Shown here: positions 44,086 through 54,997 of the stretch, in pieces
How the letters are laid out: the number at the start of each line of letters is the position of its first letter
How positions within the stretch are numbered: position 1 is the first letter of the stretch
DNA from: Anisakis pegreffii
Lineage: Eukaryota; Nematoda; Chromadorea; Rhabditida; Anisakidae
Direction of reading: 5' to 3'
NCBI GenBank assembly: GCA_035041965.1
Contig: JAPYMA010000022.1
Span: forward strand, 41,396 to 105,395
Length of the DNA: 64,000 nt
Position numbers and translations under genes: made by a program
Notes under the pieces: model-generated
The model's database searches: none
The model's input: only the letters and a program-made list of their open reading frames with translations
Told to the model about the DNA's origin: nothing

Positions 44086-45178
44086 TACCATCAGAAAAAC
44101 ATATATATTGCCGAGTGATTTTGCATTCTTGACGAGATATAGCTATTTTTCTAAAGCCATCTCAATTAGCGCAGAAGCACTCAGTCAATGCACATTGTAT
44201 CACTACAGATCAATGTTACACATTAATACAGCAATATAGGCTTTAAAATCTTCAAGGTACCAGTACCCTCAGCTTTGCCCGGTAACATATGAATTTCTTT
44301 GCATCATTCGATTGCTCGGAATCTCTGCTTTCAGAGAAACATATGTTTTGTCGAGCGATTTTGCTTTCTTGAGGAGATATGGCTATTTACTTAATGAAAT
44401 GCGGTTTGCTATCTTCGAGCATACCGTCTCCTCAAGTTTGTCCAGTAACATATGAATATTTGTGCACCAGTCGATCCAGCAGAATCTCTAGAATCAGAAA
44501 AACATATATATTGCTGAGTGATTTTGCATTCTTGACGAGATATAGCTATTTTTCTAAAGCCATCTCAATTAGCGCAGAAGCACTCAGTCAATGCACATTG
44601 TATCACTACAGATCAATGTTACACATTAATACAGCAATATAGGCTTTAAAATCTTCAAGGTACCAGTACCCTCAGCTTTGCCCGGTAACATATGAATTTC
44701 TTTGCATCATTCGATTGCTCGGAATCTCTGCTTTCAGAGAAACATATGTTTTGTCGAGCGATTTTGCTTTCTTGAGGAGATATGGCTATTTACTTAATGA
44801 AATGCGGTTTGCTATCTTCGAGCATACCGTCTCCTCAAGTTTGTCCAGTAACATATGAATATTTGTGCACCAGTCGATCCAGCAGAATCTCTAGAATCAG
44901 AAAAACATATATATTGCTGAGTGATTTTGCATTCTTGACGAGATATAGCTATTTTTCTAAAGCCATCTCAATTAGCGCAGAAGCACTCAGTCAATGCACA
45001 TTGTATCACTACAGATCAATGTTACACATTAATACAGCAATATAGGCTTTAAAATCTTCAAGGTACCAGTACCCTCAGCTTTGCCCGGTAGCATATGAAT
45101 TTCATTGCAGCATTCGATTGCTCGGAATCTCTGCTTTCAGAGAAACATATGTTTCGTCGAGCGATTTTGCTTTTGGAG
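44086..45178 (+). repeat. Satellite-like tandem array, 403-bp unit made of two ~200-bp monomers
   Basis: Two full 403-bp units (44240-44642 and 44643-45045) look identical by eye, flanked by a partial unit before (from about 44086) and after (to about 45178). Each unit contains two diverged monomers, one with GGTAACATATGAATTTC and CATTCGATTGCTCGGAATC, the other with AGTAACATATGAATATT and CAGTCGATCCAGCAGAATC. Both are followed by a GCGATTTTGC or GTGATTTTGC segment and a GAGATAT segment. The identical 87-aa frames starting at 44379 and 44782 are by-products of this repetition, not genes. A single diverged inverted copy sits in a Piezo intron (9282-9545). Confidence 0.9.
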
Positions 45179-47181
45179 TGACCATTTTCAAAATAACCGT
45201 CCCCTCAGGTTTGCCCAGTAATATGGCAATTTTTTCACCTCAATAGATTTCCCAGATTCTCTACATTCAGAAAGGTATGCGAGCAATTTTCAATGCCACC
45301 AGATTCCATCCGAAATGAATAAGCTTCTAACGATAAGATCCGAGAGAATGATCTCGTCGAAATTTCGTTTCTTTTTTCCACTGATGTTGGAATTCACTCG
45401 CTAGTGATATGACATAATAATATGTGCATGTTTTGTTGATCACTTCGTTCTGATCATAACAAGCACTCTATGATCTGTTAATGGTGCCATACCAGTTGAT
45501 CACCACAGATCATATCGCTATGATTGATTACCTTGCTCATTCAGTATTCATTTATTTCGCTTATACATGTTCCGTGCGGTGCAGTTGTGGTGCGCATTAT
45601 ATTTTTGCATATGTTATTTAGGAGTTTAGCTCGCTCATGTTTTTCTGATGCAATTCAGAATTGCGACGTATTTTGAGATCGCATTATCTTCCAATTTTTC
45701 ATGTTTTTGGCATCATATCGCGTGTTAGGTTGCCTGTTCGGATTGTATTGATATGAAGTTGAGGAAAACAGCGGATTAATCTTTTAATACTGTTCTAGAT
45801 CATAGGTGAATGAGAATGGACAAACCGTATGAATGGTGAGGAATTCAGTCGAATCAAATGTGAGGAATTCAGTCATTTCTGTGGTGGTTTAATTTGTTGG
45901 TGATGTGAAATTACTCTCTTGTCAATCAATCCTGTTAATTTCTCTTTATCAGGCCGAAATTTATCGTACATTCTTTAAGTATGGGTATCGTGTGAACACT
46001 CTCTGTTAGATGGGTTGGTTTATAAAACAGTTGTGTGATAACAGACGTAATGTTGATAGAGATGTTGATGTTTTGGAAAATGTAGCAATGCGATATTTGC
46101 TTGAAAATGATACATCTTGTCAGTATTAAACCATCATCCAATTGTAGGTACAATCGCATAATGATGGCTCGAGCTGGATGACGAGTCACAAAAACCGATG
46201 GTGACGGCCTGATAACCTATTCGATAGGTCCGGTGGTATCAGTTCGTCTTTATCAATATTCAACAGTATTTATCAATCTCAGAATCATTATTCAACAATA
46301 TCACCTGGCTCTATCAAAACAACAGCAGCCAACAATTCAACAGATAAACAATTCAACAATAATATTCAGCAATATTCAACAATTGTGACATAGTGGCGCA
46401 AAGAAGTGCCAGGTTAGTAGTTTCAGACTTGTAGTTAGTGATACAGAATAAAATTCAGTCGTGGTCAGTGACCACTTTTTTTTTACATTCTTCATTCTTT
46501 TATTCTTTAATTCATTTGTGAATATTGTGAATAATGTTTGTATGTGTTGTTAATTTCATGTGAATCGTGCTTTATTTGTAATTGACCAATTAAGTTTAGA
46601 TGACAATACAGTGACAAATATTATAGTACATTGTTCAATGTTGTTATTGTAGATTATAAACTTTTGAAGATATTAATGGTGCTTCATATGTTTTAACTGG
46701 GGGGATTTTTTAGTGATTTTTAATTGAATTGTTAATGTTATTTGTGCTATTTTGTCGTCATTGATTTTTGTTATTGTTATTATTGTTAATGTCACTGTAT
46801 TGTCATACGCTGAGAAGTTTAGCTTATTTGAAACAATTGTATATCGAAGGAAAAATGTTATAAATTCTGAATTAAATTACTGCTTATTGGATTTTGTTTT
46901 CTATTCATTTTTTAATGTTACGAATTAATTGATTCGTATGCATATATTTATGTAAATTGCCACAAATTGTCATGAACATTTTCATTATTTATTTCTTTAT
47001 TTATTCATTTTGTACATTCATCGATGTTGTGAAGATTGTAAACCTTTTTATAAGGGATATGGGTAGGGCGAAGGAGGGATGCGGCACGTAATGACCCGCT
47101 TAACTCCGGAGCCAGAGGTAGGGACATGGACTGGCTATAGATATGGCCCATCCCACCTGATTGAAATCTTTTTTCGCTTTC
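45179..47181. other. AT-rich spacer before the LINE element
   Basis: No gene is supported. 45.43-45.54 kb repeats the word TTGATCAC and related GATCAT words. 46.24-46.40 kb is rich in TATTCAACAATAT-type words, and 46.2 kb holds a perfect short hairpin CCTATTCGATAGG. 46.5-47.04 kb is very T-rich with many GTTATT units. Confidence 0.5.
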
Positions 47182-47196
47182 TACATCCCACCATTC
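47182..47196. repeat. 5' copy of 15-bp target-site duplication
   Basis: The sequence TACATCCCACCATTC is found again exactly at 50286-50300, just after the 3' end of the LINE, so the pair probably marks the insertion site. Confidence 0.7.
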
Positions 47197-50100
47197 TACA
47201 TTTTGACGTTGACTCGGCGGTGTTGAGCGGTCGGTCGCTTAGGTCGCTCTCGTGTTAGGGGCCAACCGGGCCAACCCGGCTTTTCAATTTTCCAATATTG
47301 GCCTGCCCGCCTAGCCAGCGGGATGGCGTCACAAATGGCTAAAACAATGCAAGAAAATGGGCCTCAGTACTCTCTGCAGGCAATCGAACCGTACTACGAC
47401 GGCGGGACGGGATTCGAGAGTCCAGAGGCTGCTAAGAATCTCAGGTCCGGACAGGCCGTCACAACATCGAAAAACAACCCTAGCCATATGCACCTATAAC
47501 TGCAGGTCATTAGCAGGGAGGACCGGACTGACCCACTTGATGGAGGAATCGAAGAAAATTAAATGCGACGTTCTCGGGCTCTGTGAAACACGTCGAAAAG
47601 AAGAACTCAACGCAAGATGGAACGATGGGAGCGCCGTGAGATTGGGCAAAGGAGACGGTACTCGAACAGTCGGAGGTATTGGGTTCATCGTAAGTAAAGA
47701 ATGGGCTTCTAAAATAGTCTCGTGCAATATTCTGTCATCAAGAATAGGGGTTCTAAACGTTCAAGTATCAGGAAAGGCCACCCTCAAAATCATCCAGGCC
47801 TACGCCCCAACAAACTCTGTTGATGACGATGAGGTTGAAGAATTCTACCAGGAGCTGGAAACGGCTCTTACTAAAAAATCCACATACACCATCGTCATGG
47901 GCGATTTCAACGCAAAGGTCGGGAAAGGGTGGCAAGGAGAACAATATATTGGAAAATTTGGACTAGGAGAAAGAAATGAAAGAGGAGAACGTTTAGTAAC
48001 CTTTGCCGAGACGAATAAACTCTACATTGGCAACAGCCTATTCAAAAAAAGACCAGCGAGAAGATGGACATGGATAGCTCCGAATGCTCAGTACCGAAAC
48101 GAAATCGACTACATCATGATCGACAGAAGGCGACTACTTCAAGACGTCTCTGTCGTGGCTCCCTTCAACACCGGCAGTGACCATCGTTTAGTTCGGGCGA
48201 AAATCGTCATCGACAAGAAAAGAGAGAAGAAAGCGCTGCATATCTCAATGAAACACCAACGCATCAAGGCCTTCGACGAGATGGTATTGCAAGACGCCAT
48301 CGAGAAAGAAAACTGGGATCAGATTGAAGAGATTGACAAAGACTACGACTCGCTAATCACCAAGCTAAAGGCATGCTTTAGGAAGGCTAAAGTCGACCAA
48401 CAGCAACTCAAGGATGACAGATTCTCTGAGGAAACGAAGAGATTAATGGAAAGACGGAAATCCTTGAAAAGAAACAAAACAGACCTCGTCGAGTATTCCA
48501 TCTTATGTAAAGCCATCAGGCAGCATCTGAAGGAAGACCTCGAGAGGTACAAATTAAGAAAACTGCTGAAAGTCGCTGAGAAAGGCAAAAGCATGAAAAA
48601 ATGCCGACGAGAAATGGCACAATATAGAAGGGAGGTGACGGCACTAAAAGGCAATGATGGACAGACGGTGACTGACAAAAGAGGAATGGAGGAGGTTTGC
48701 AGAAACTTCTACACGAATCTTTTCAAGTCATCCTTATTGTTCACTCCTCCGTCACCAAAGGCAATGGATGACGTGCCACCAATACTGGTTAGCGAGATCG
48801 AAAGTGCTCTTCATCTGGCAAAAAGCGGCAAAGCTCCTGGTAAAGACGGAATAACATCAGAAATGATCAGGAGCACTGGGGAAACATTCTGGAAAGCCCT
48901 TGCGACAAGGTTCAACATCTACTTGAAGCAGGGCAAAATACCCTCTCAGTGGAAAGGGTCAAATACCATTTTGCTGTATAAAAAGGGCGATAAGGAAGAT
49001 CTAAAGAATTATCGTCCCATTTGCCTCCTGTCTCAAATCTACAAACTATTTACTAAAATCATCGTAACGAGATTGTCAACCGATCTCGATTACCAACAAC
49101 CCAGAGAGCAGGCAGGCTTTCGCAAAAACTACAGCACGATGGACCATATATTTACCCTGACACAACTGATAGAGAGGGCAAACGAATACAAACTACCCCT
49201 ATGTGTCGCTTTCGTCGACTACGAAAAGGCCTTTGATAGCGTCGAGATTAACGCAGTGCTAACGTCTCTCCACGAACAAGGTATCCCGGCCCAGTACATC
49301 AATCTCCTCAAAGAGGCAAATACCAACTGTACCACAGATATCAACTTACTATCGACACCAGTAACAGTCCCAGTAAACAAGGGTGTCAAACAAGGGGATA
49401 CAATCTCCCCAAAACTTTTCACGGCATGCCTCGAAATGGTTCTTCGAGACATCGACTGGGATGGTGGTATCAGTATCAACGGTGAAATTCTAAATCATCT
49501 TCGATTCGCAGATGACATCGTGCTCATCGCTGAATCCACTAAGGAGCTCCAGGCCATGCTGACGACGCTGAGCACCAAAAGTGCCGCCGTCGGCCTCAAA
49601 CTCAACCGCATGAAAACTAAATTCATGCGCTCAGATATCACTCCTGCGGGCCAAATAGTGGTGGAAGGCGATGTAATTGAAGAAGTGAAAGAATATACCT
49701 ATTTGGGGCAATTGGTGAATATGGACCGAGATATGAAGCCCGAACTAGCTCAAAGAATACGATCCGGATGGAAGGCGTTCAACTCGATAAAGGATGTGCT
49801 AAAGGCCAAAATTGATGGATCTCTTCGTGCCCATCTGTATAACAGCACAGTCTTGCCCGCGATGCTCTATGCATGCGAAACGTGGGCAACGACAAAAACA
49901 GAAGAACAACGACTTATAACAACACAGAGGGCAATGGAGAGATGTATGTTAGGAATATCGTTGCGTGAACACATCCGATGCGAGGAGATACGCCGGAGAA
50001 CTGGGATAAGAGACGTAATCACAGAGTACAGGAAACAGAAGCTACGATGGGCAGGCCACGTAGCTCGAATGAATGACAACAGGTGGACCCGAGCAATTCT

Positions 50101-50285
50101 AGAATGGTACCCCCGAGAACAAAAACGACCGCTAGGAAGACCTCCAAAAAGGTGGCGAGACGAGATCGACAAGGCGATTGGTAAGACCTGGCAAAGGAAA
50201 GCAAGGTCGAGGACTGATTGGAAACGCATTGTGGCCAGCAACGTCAACAACGTTCGATAGCCTGGCCGATTCCAGTATTCCAGTA
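47197..50285 (+). mobile_element. Intact non-LTR retrotransposon (LINE), RTE-like
   Basis: An element of about 3.1 kb bounded by an exact 15-bp direct repeat. It has a 160-bp GC-rich 5' leader, one long open frame (47357-50260) and a very short 3' tail of 25 bases ending in two copies of TTCCAGTA. A length of about 3.2 kb, endonuclease plus reverse transcriptase in one frame, a tiny 3' UTR and a short tandem repeat at the 3' end are all features of the RTE clade. The GC content is clearly above the surrounding DNA. The lack of any stop or frameshift suggests recent insertion. Confidence 0.85.
47357..50260 (+). CDS. LINE ORF: apurinic-type endonuclease plus reverse transcriptase
   Basis: A 967-aa frame. 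N-terminal endonuclease/exonuclease/phosphatase domain at about 40-280, with TYNCRSL, GLCETR (catalytic Glu), IQAYAP, VMGDFNAKVG (Asp and Asn) and SDHRLVRAKI (Asp, His), which nicks the target DNA. A basic, helical linker (about 290-460) follows. The reverse transcriptase occupies about 480-760: SGKAPGKDGITSEMI, KKGDKEDLKNYRPICLLS, EQAGFRK, FVDYEKAFDSV, KQGDTISPKLF and the catalytic FADD (717-720). The C-terminal tail RWAGHVARM...RPLGRPPKRW is typical of this retrotransposon group. The first in-frame ATG is used; an ATG 10 bases upstream is out of frame. All key residues are present, so the protein looks functional. Confidence 0.96.
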   Translation: MGLSTLCRQSNRTTTAGRDSRVQRLLRISGPDRPSQHRKTTLAICTYNCRSLAGRTGLTHLMEESKKIKCDVLGLCETRRKEELNARWNDGSAVRLGKGDGTRTVGGIGFIVSKEWASKIVSCNILSSRIGVLNVQVSGKATLKIIQAYAPTNSVDDDEVEEFYQELETALTKKSTYTIVMGDFNAKVGKGWQGEQYIGKFGLGERNERGERLVTFAETNKLYIGNSLFKKRPARRWTWIAPNAQYRNEIDYIMIDRRRLLQDVSVVAPFNTGSDHRLVRAKIVIDKKREKKALHISMKHQRIKAFDEMVLQDAIEKENWDQIEEIDKDYDSLITKLKACFRKAKVDQQQLKDDRFSEETKRLMERRKSLKRNKTDLVEYSILCKAIRQHLKEDLERYKLRKLLKVAEKGKSMKKCRREMAQYRREVTALKGNDGQTVTDKRGMEEVCRNFYTNLFKSSLLFTPPSPKAMDDVPPILVSEIESALHLAKSGKAPGKDGITSEMIRSTGETFWKALATRFNIYLKQGKIPSQWKGSNTILLYKKGDKEDLKNYRPICLLSQIYKLFTKIIVTRLSTDLDYQQPREQAGFRKNYSTMDHIFTLTQLIERANEYKLPLCVAFVDYEKAFDSVEINAVLTSLHEQGIPAQYINLLKEANTNCTTDINLLSTPVTVPVNKGVKQGDTISPKLFTACLEMVLRDIDWDGGISINGEILNHLRFADDIVLIAESTKELQAMLTTLSTKSAAVGLKLNRMKTKFMRSDITPAGQIVVEGDVIEEVKEYTYLGQLVNMDRDMKPELAQRIRSGWKAFNSIKDVLKAKIDGSLRAHLYNSTVLPAMLYACETWATTKTEEQRLITTQRAMERCMLGISLREHIRCEEIRRRTGIRDVITEYRKQKLRWAGHVARMNDNRWTRAILEWYPREQKRPLGRPPKRWRDEIDKAIGKTWQRKARSRTDWKRIVASNVNNVR

Positions 50286-50300
50286 TACATCCCACCATTC
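50286..50300. repeat. 3' copy of 15-bp target-site duplication
   Basis: Exact second copy of the sequence at 47182-47196, directly following the element's terminal TTCCAGTA repeat. Confidence 0.7.
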
Positions 50301-50775
50301 CTCCCCTCCCCCCCTCTTCCCAATGTGGACTCTATTAGGCGAATTCGTGCTTGACTCTAGCATAGACTTGCACACTTGCTGATATGTATTGAGGTAGCTA
50401 TCGCAGCTTAACTTATTTTGATGTAAATTAGTCATAGCTTTGACTTGACTTAGCATGACTGTGACTATATCATAAGCCCACTGAGCCAAAACTCTGAAAC
50501 GACTTGACTGGAGATTTATCACATATTGACTTGAGTTGGTGTAGCGATTAGCGGGCTTTGACTTTGCTTAGTCAAATGTTAGTTCAACGTTACTGTGGAC
50601 CATATTATCATGTCATTCAGAGGAATACTTAGTTATCTATGGACAACCTGACGCAATATCCTAGTCATGTCACGGCTGAGAAAAAGGCTCTCGGAATTGA
50701 TCACTCCTTAGATGTAGAGGTATCACATTGGAGAATATATAGTTTGTTGCTGGAGTAGTTGTGACTGGGGTTGAT
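50301..50775. other. Spacer with no supported gene
   Basis: Only shadow frames, partly reading the reverse strand of the LINE 3' end. No recognisable product or RNA. Confidence 0.5.
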
Positions 50776-50975
50776 AATAGCTGCACTGGCAAATGAAAAA
50801 AGAAAATTGTCCCTATAAAAATGAGTTACACGAACGTAGGATATGAGTCGCCTTATGAAGTTAGCGGTAGGTCTGGAAAGTTCGCCTGGACCACTCACCC
50901 GAAGAGTCGAGTTGCTGACCGGTGACTCGAAGAACGTCTCCCTCGTAGTGCTGTTTAGTGACAGCTGAACTGAGT
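50776..50975. repeat. Repeat A, copy 1
   Basis: About 200 bp sharing long exact runs with 51628-51826, for example a stretch of more than 40 bases from CGCCTTATGAAGTTAGCGGT through GGACCACTCA, and GTTGCTGACCGGTGACTCGA. Confidence 0.85.
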
Positions 50976-51148
50976 TGAACGCGATATCATGTGTGCAGTT
51001 AATGGTCATTTTTAAAAACCATATTTTGGTTGCATGGGTGATCCCAACCCGTCGAGCTGCCAACAAGAGGGGCTAGGTTTAGGAAAATGCGACAGGCGTT
51101 CCCCGCCTACCGGCAGTCTCGGCGAATTGGGGAGAAACAACTAAAAAT

Positions 51149-51182
51149 ATGCTAGCGATATTTACCCGAGTATCGCTAGCAT
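51149..51182. repeat. Perfect 12-bp inverted repeat with 10-base loop
   Basis: ATGCTAGCGATA, ten bases, then TATCGCTAGCAT. It lies in a GC-rich island (about 51.07-51.34 kb) in otherwise AT-rich DNA. Confidence 0.8.
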
Positions 51183-51265
51183 TTATTCTTCGAAACATAT
51201 TACGGGCGTTCCCGACCCGGGAAAGGCGCCGATTTGACCGGGGATAGGGAATGCGCGTAAGTTGG

Positions 51266-51296
51266 CCTGAGTAGTGCCTTCGGGCATTTGCTCAGG
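51266..51296 (+). other. Predicted stem-loop with TTCG tetraloop
   Basis: Nested arms: CCTGAG (51266-51271) pairs with CTCAGG (51291-51296), and TGCC (51275-51278) with GGCA (51283-51286), closing a TTCG loop. As RNA this would be a C(UUCG)G hairpin, a very stable motif. I do not recognise a known RNA family around it. Confidence 0.5.
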
Positions 51297-51398
51297 TAAC
51301 GAGGGTTCCCGGACTCACTGTGCGCACTTTCTCTTAACAGGGGGGAATTATAATCGGGTTGACCATTAGCTTGCACATATGTAATCGTTTCACTCAGT

Positions 51399-51626
51399 TC
51401 AATGTTGTTAAATGCTCTACAAGGAGAAATCTCTCAGGTGTTTGTGGTTACTCGCCGAAGCTTATCTATTAGCTAGTGTCATGATGGCATTCATACACAT
51501 TATCTGATGCAATCCTTATTTCCCTTGCCAGTGCAGCTATTGTCCGTTATTAGTGATAATAAGGTACTTGATAAGTTTGAAAAATCCATTTAAATGGGAT
51601 GTGAAGCATTGTGGGTTCTTCAGTTT
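51399..51626. repeat. Repeat B, copy 1
   Basis: About 228 bp nearly identical to 51831-52059; shared words include AGGAGAAATCTCTCAGGTGT, CGCCGAAGCTTATCTATTAG and GTACTTGATAAGTTTGAAAA. Confidence 0.88.
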
Positions 51627-51627
51627 T

Positions 51628-51826
51628 GAATAGCTATACTGGCATATAAAAAGAAAAAATATCCCTATAAAAATGAGTTTCATGAACGTAGGGTGTGAAT
51701 CGCCTTATGAAGTTAGCGGTAGGTCTGGAAAGTTCGCCTGGACCACTCATCCTATAGAGTCCAGTTGCTGACCGGTGACTCGAAGAACGTCTCCGTCGTA
51801 GTGCTGTTTGATAACAGCTGGAATAA
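51628..51826. repeat. Repeat A, copy 2
   Basis: Second copy of the block at 50776-50975, placed directly between the two copies of repeat B. Confidence 0.85.
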
Positions 51827-51830
51827 AGTT

Positions 51831-52059
51831 CCAATGTTATCAAATGCGTTATGAGGAGAAATCTCTCAGGTGTTTGTGGTTACTCGCCGAAGCTTATCTA
51901 TTAGCTAGTGTCATGATGGCATTCATACACATTCTATGATGACAATCCTTATTTCCCATGCCAGTACAGCTATTGTCCGTTATTAGTGCTAATAAGGTAC
52001 TTGATAAGTTTGAAAAATCCATTTTAATGGGATGTGAAGCACTGTGGGTTCTCCAGTTT
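51831..52059. repeat. Repeat B, copy 2
   Basis: Second copy of 51399-51626. The overall order is A, GC-rich island, B, A, B, in one orientation. Confidence 0.88.
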
Positions 52060-52469
52060 GTTAACGTGGGAATATTTGAATAACTTCGAATTTTAAAGTC
52101 ATCACCTCTGTTCGTAACAGCCGACCACTTCCGAGAGCTTATGTCCCGGGCCAGCATTGAACTGGATGACTGCGGTTTGGGGTGCGCATAGAGGTTAGGA
52201 TTTTCTCTTGACCGCTAACATGAGGTCTTCTCAGGGTTGAAATGAGCTGATATGTGTGTCCTCAATGAGGTGTTTTTGAGGTAGCATTTTTGGGCTGATA
52301 ATGTGAAATTTTCTCATCGTTTATAATTTGAGCACTTATATGATAACTTGAGTTATAGAAAGGCAGGTAGCATTCCTCGAATTGCTCTCATACCTTGCGT
52401 AGACAGAGACAAGGTCTGAGTTTGGCTGTTGCCTTTGTGTATGCATGAGCATGAAATGTATATGGGCAT

Positions 52470-53245
52470 TGGATATGCAGGCATGAAATATGTTAATTTG
52501 ATTATGTTAATTGTTGTTTATATTAATTTGTTTGATTGTCCTGTTGTCGTGATTATTTTGTGTTGTTGTTGATGTGATGATTATTTCGTGTTTTCGTGCC
52601 TTCATCACTTTGTTCATCCTGTCGTTGTTCATTACCGTGTTCTTTATGCTGTCGCACCAGGCGCAATGAGAAGAAGTATTGCTGGGCATGATTTAGTGGC
52701 AATTCATGATTGAGACAGAATCGCAAAATGCGTAGGGAACCCTGCACAAATTATCCGGGTGCAATTGGACGTCACATGATAGGGACAGGCTCAAGTTTGA
52801 AGCTCTTGCCTGGACGTAAGCTCATAACTTTGCTGAGATTTGGATAAATTTGAAAGTATCAATGGTGCGTGGCGCGACAGCTGTATTAAATGTTTTTCCA
52901 CGTGTTACCACACATTACACCGAAATCGCCTGAAAGGATCAACGAGTCGTCAGGATCTGTCGAGTTTAGGATTGTCTTGGCAGCAAGTGTTGCAGTTTTG
53001 TGAAGATAGGTTCGAATGAATTCAAGTGCAGTGTAGGTTCTAGGATTGTTTACATCGCAGTTGGAGACTAAGAACTTGAAAGTCAAAGACTTCTCGAAAT
53101 ATCGATGTGAGAAGGCAATTAGAAAATTTAATAATGCAAAACACTGTTATTGATTCAGCAAAGTGTAAATGAAATGAGTAATGATGAATTGAGGAATATC
53201 TCATGAGAAGATCGCACACATAACTCAAGCATAGTGAGACAATTC
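52470..53245. repeat. Segmental direct repeat C, copy 1
   Basis: About 775 bp matching 54089-54806. The best-conserved part (52580-52950) includes TTATTTCGTGTTTTCGTGCC, GTATTGCTGGGCATGATTTA and GGGACAGGCTCAAGTTTGAA; the last 200 bp are more diverged but still share CGAAATATCGAT and CATGAGAAGATCG. Open frames here repeat between copies and contain frame breaks. Confidence 0.85.
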
Positions 53246-54088
53246 TCGACCAATGAATTAGCTTCTTTCGAAGAACATGATGATATGACAAAAAACAAGA
53301 GTTTTCGAATAAGGGGATAGATCCTCTCGGAAGGTATGAAAAACATTTAGTCATTTAGCATAGGATAGGAATTTCAAAGCAAGTAGGGCATTCATGGTGT
53401 GGCGTGTAATGCATGTTAGCGTAAATCCTACGATGAGATCAGTAGGTTAGAATGAGCATCACTGTTTGAGATTTACTAATATGCACAGAAAAGGTAGCTG
53501 CCTGTGACTTATGTTCAATTTTTTCTTCTGTGGAGAGCATGCAACTTCGAAAAAACCATCTGCATTTCCCTCCGGCAGCCGTGAGTCATGCTTCGTATCG
53601 AAATCTTCAAGAGCATTCAGTTAGCGCTTCTGAATGTACATGCATGCTCTTCTTTCCTTCTATCTGAGTGAGGATATTCGTGAATAACCACGCAAGGACG
53701 GTGGCAACTGTAATGGTAAGTGCTCAAGTACATGATAAATGTAATGGTAATATACATGGCAACTGTAATGGTAAATGTACATGTATGCTCCTCTTTCCAA
53801 CTGTAACGCTCAAGCTGAACGTCATTTCATTCACTTCTTTAGTAGAAGCTTTTGGAAGCTCAGGTCGCTCCACCTAGCAGTCAGTAGAAACACATAATAT
53901 CTCGACAATGCTTCACATAATAGCTCACTTGATTCTGTTTCGTTATTAAGATATTCTTCCGGAATGTGTTCATGTTATTTTGTTTTTGATTACCCGATTG
54001 GATGAAGGCATTGAAATCCCGTGTTTATGTAAATTTTACGTAAATATTTGTATGATTGCTCTCTTGCTGTTATTGTTGTTCATACATA

Positions 54089-54806
54089 GGCATGAAATAT
54101 GGTAATTTGATTATGTTAATTATTGTTTATGAAAACTTGTTTGATTGTCCCGTTGCCATGATTATTTATTGTTTCTTGTTATGATTATTTCGTGTTTTCG
54201 TGCCTTCATCACTTTGTTCATGCTGTAGTTGTTCATTACCGTATTCTTTATGCTGTCGCATCAGGCACAATGAGGGGAAGTATTGCTGGGCATGATTTAG
54301 TGGCAATCCATGATTGAGACAGAATCGCAAAATGCGTAGAGAACCCTGCACAAATTATCCGGGTGCAATTGGACGTCACATGATAGGGACAGGCTCAAGT
54401 TTGAAGCTCTTGCCTGGACGTAAGCTCATAACTTTGCTAAAATTAGGATAAATTAGAAAATATGAATGGTGCGTGGCGCGACAGCTGCATAAACGTTTTT
54501 CCACGTGTTACCAAACATCACACCGAAATCACTTGAAAGGATCGACGAGTACCTTTTTAGAATTGTAATGACAGCAGCTATTGGTTGTGGTCTTACCACG
54601 ATTGTTCGCATTGCAGGTAGAAAAAAAAACATGAAAATGAAAGCATTTTCGAAATATCGATTTGAGAAGCAATTTTAAATATGTGCTAATGCAGGAAACT
54701 GCTAATAATATAGCAAAATATGACTGAAATAACAAATCATAGATTGAGGGACATTTCATGAGAAGATCGTCACGCATATCTTAAAGCGTAGTAAAACAAA
54801 TCTGGA
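54089..54806. repeat. Segmental direct repeat C, copy 2
   Basis: Direct copy of 52470-53245, about 1.6 kb away, with small insertions and deletions. The 0.84 kb between the copies holds no supported gene; 53.69-53.80 kb has repeated CAACTGTAATGGTAA words. Confidence 0.85.
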
Positions 54807-54997
54807 GGAATGAATTAGATTGTGTCGAATATAGGAGGTTTCGAACACACTTTTGTAATCTGACACTTATAACATAATATTAACATTAATAATAAATTAG
54901 CACTGAACGTTCCTTGCTCATATAAATGTGTGTGACCGTTTCTGATTTGTCAACTCTTATTGTCCTTACTCGATTCGTTACTTCTTCGTTGAGAGCG

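Noticed and set aside
44379..45045. Two identical 87-aa frames (44379-44642 and 44782-45045) that look like tandem genes
   Set aside because: They are the same phase of a 403-bp satellite unit; no conserved domain, and their identity follows from the DNA repeat.
46390..46420. Word TAGTGGCGCAAAGAAGTGCC resembling an LTR primer-binding site
   Set aside because: No paired LTR, polypurine tract or gag/pol sequence next to it; the long ORF that follows is a LINE.
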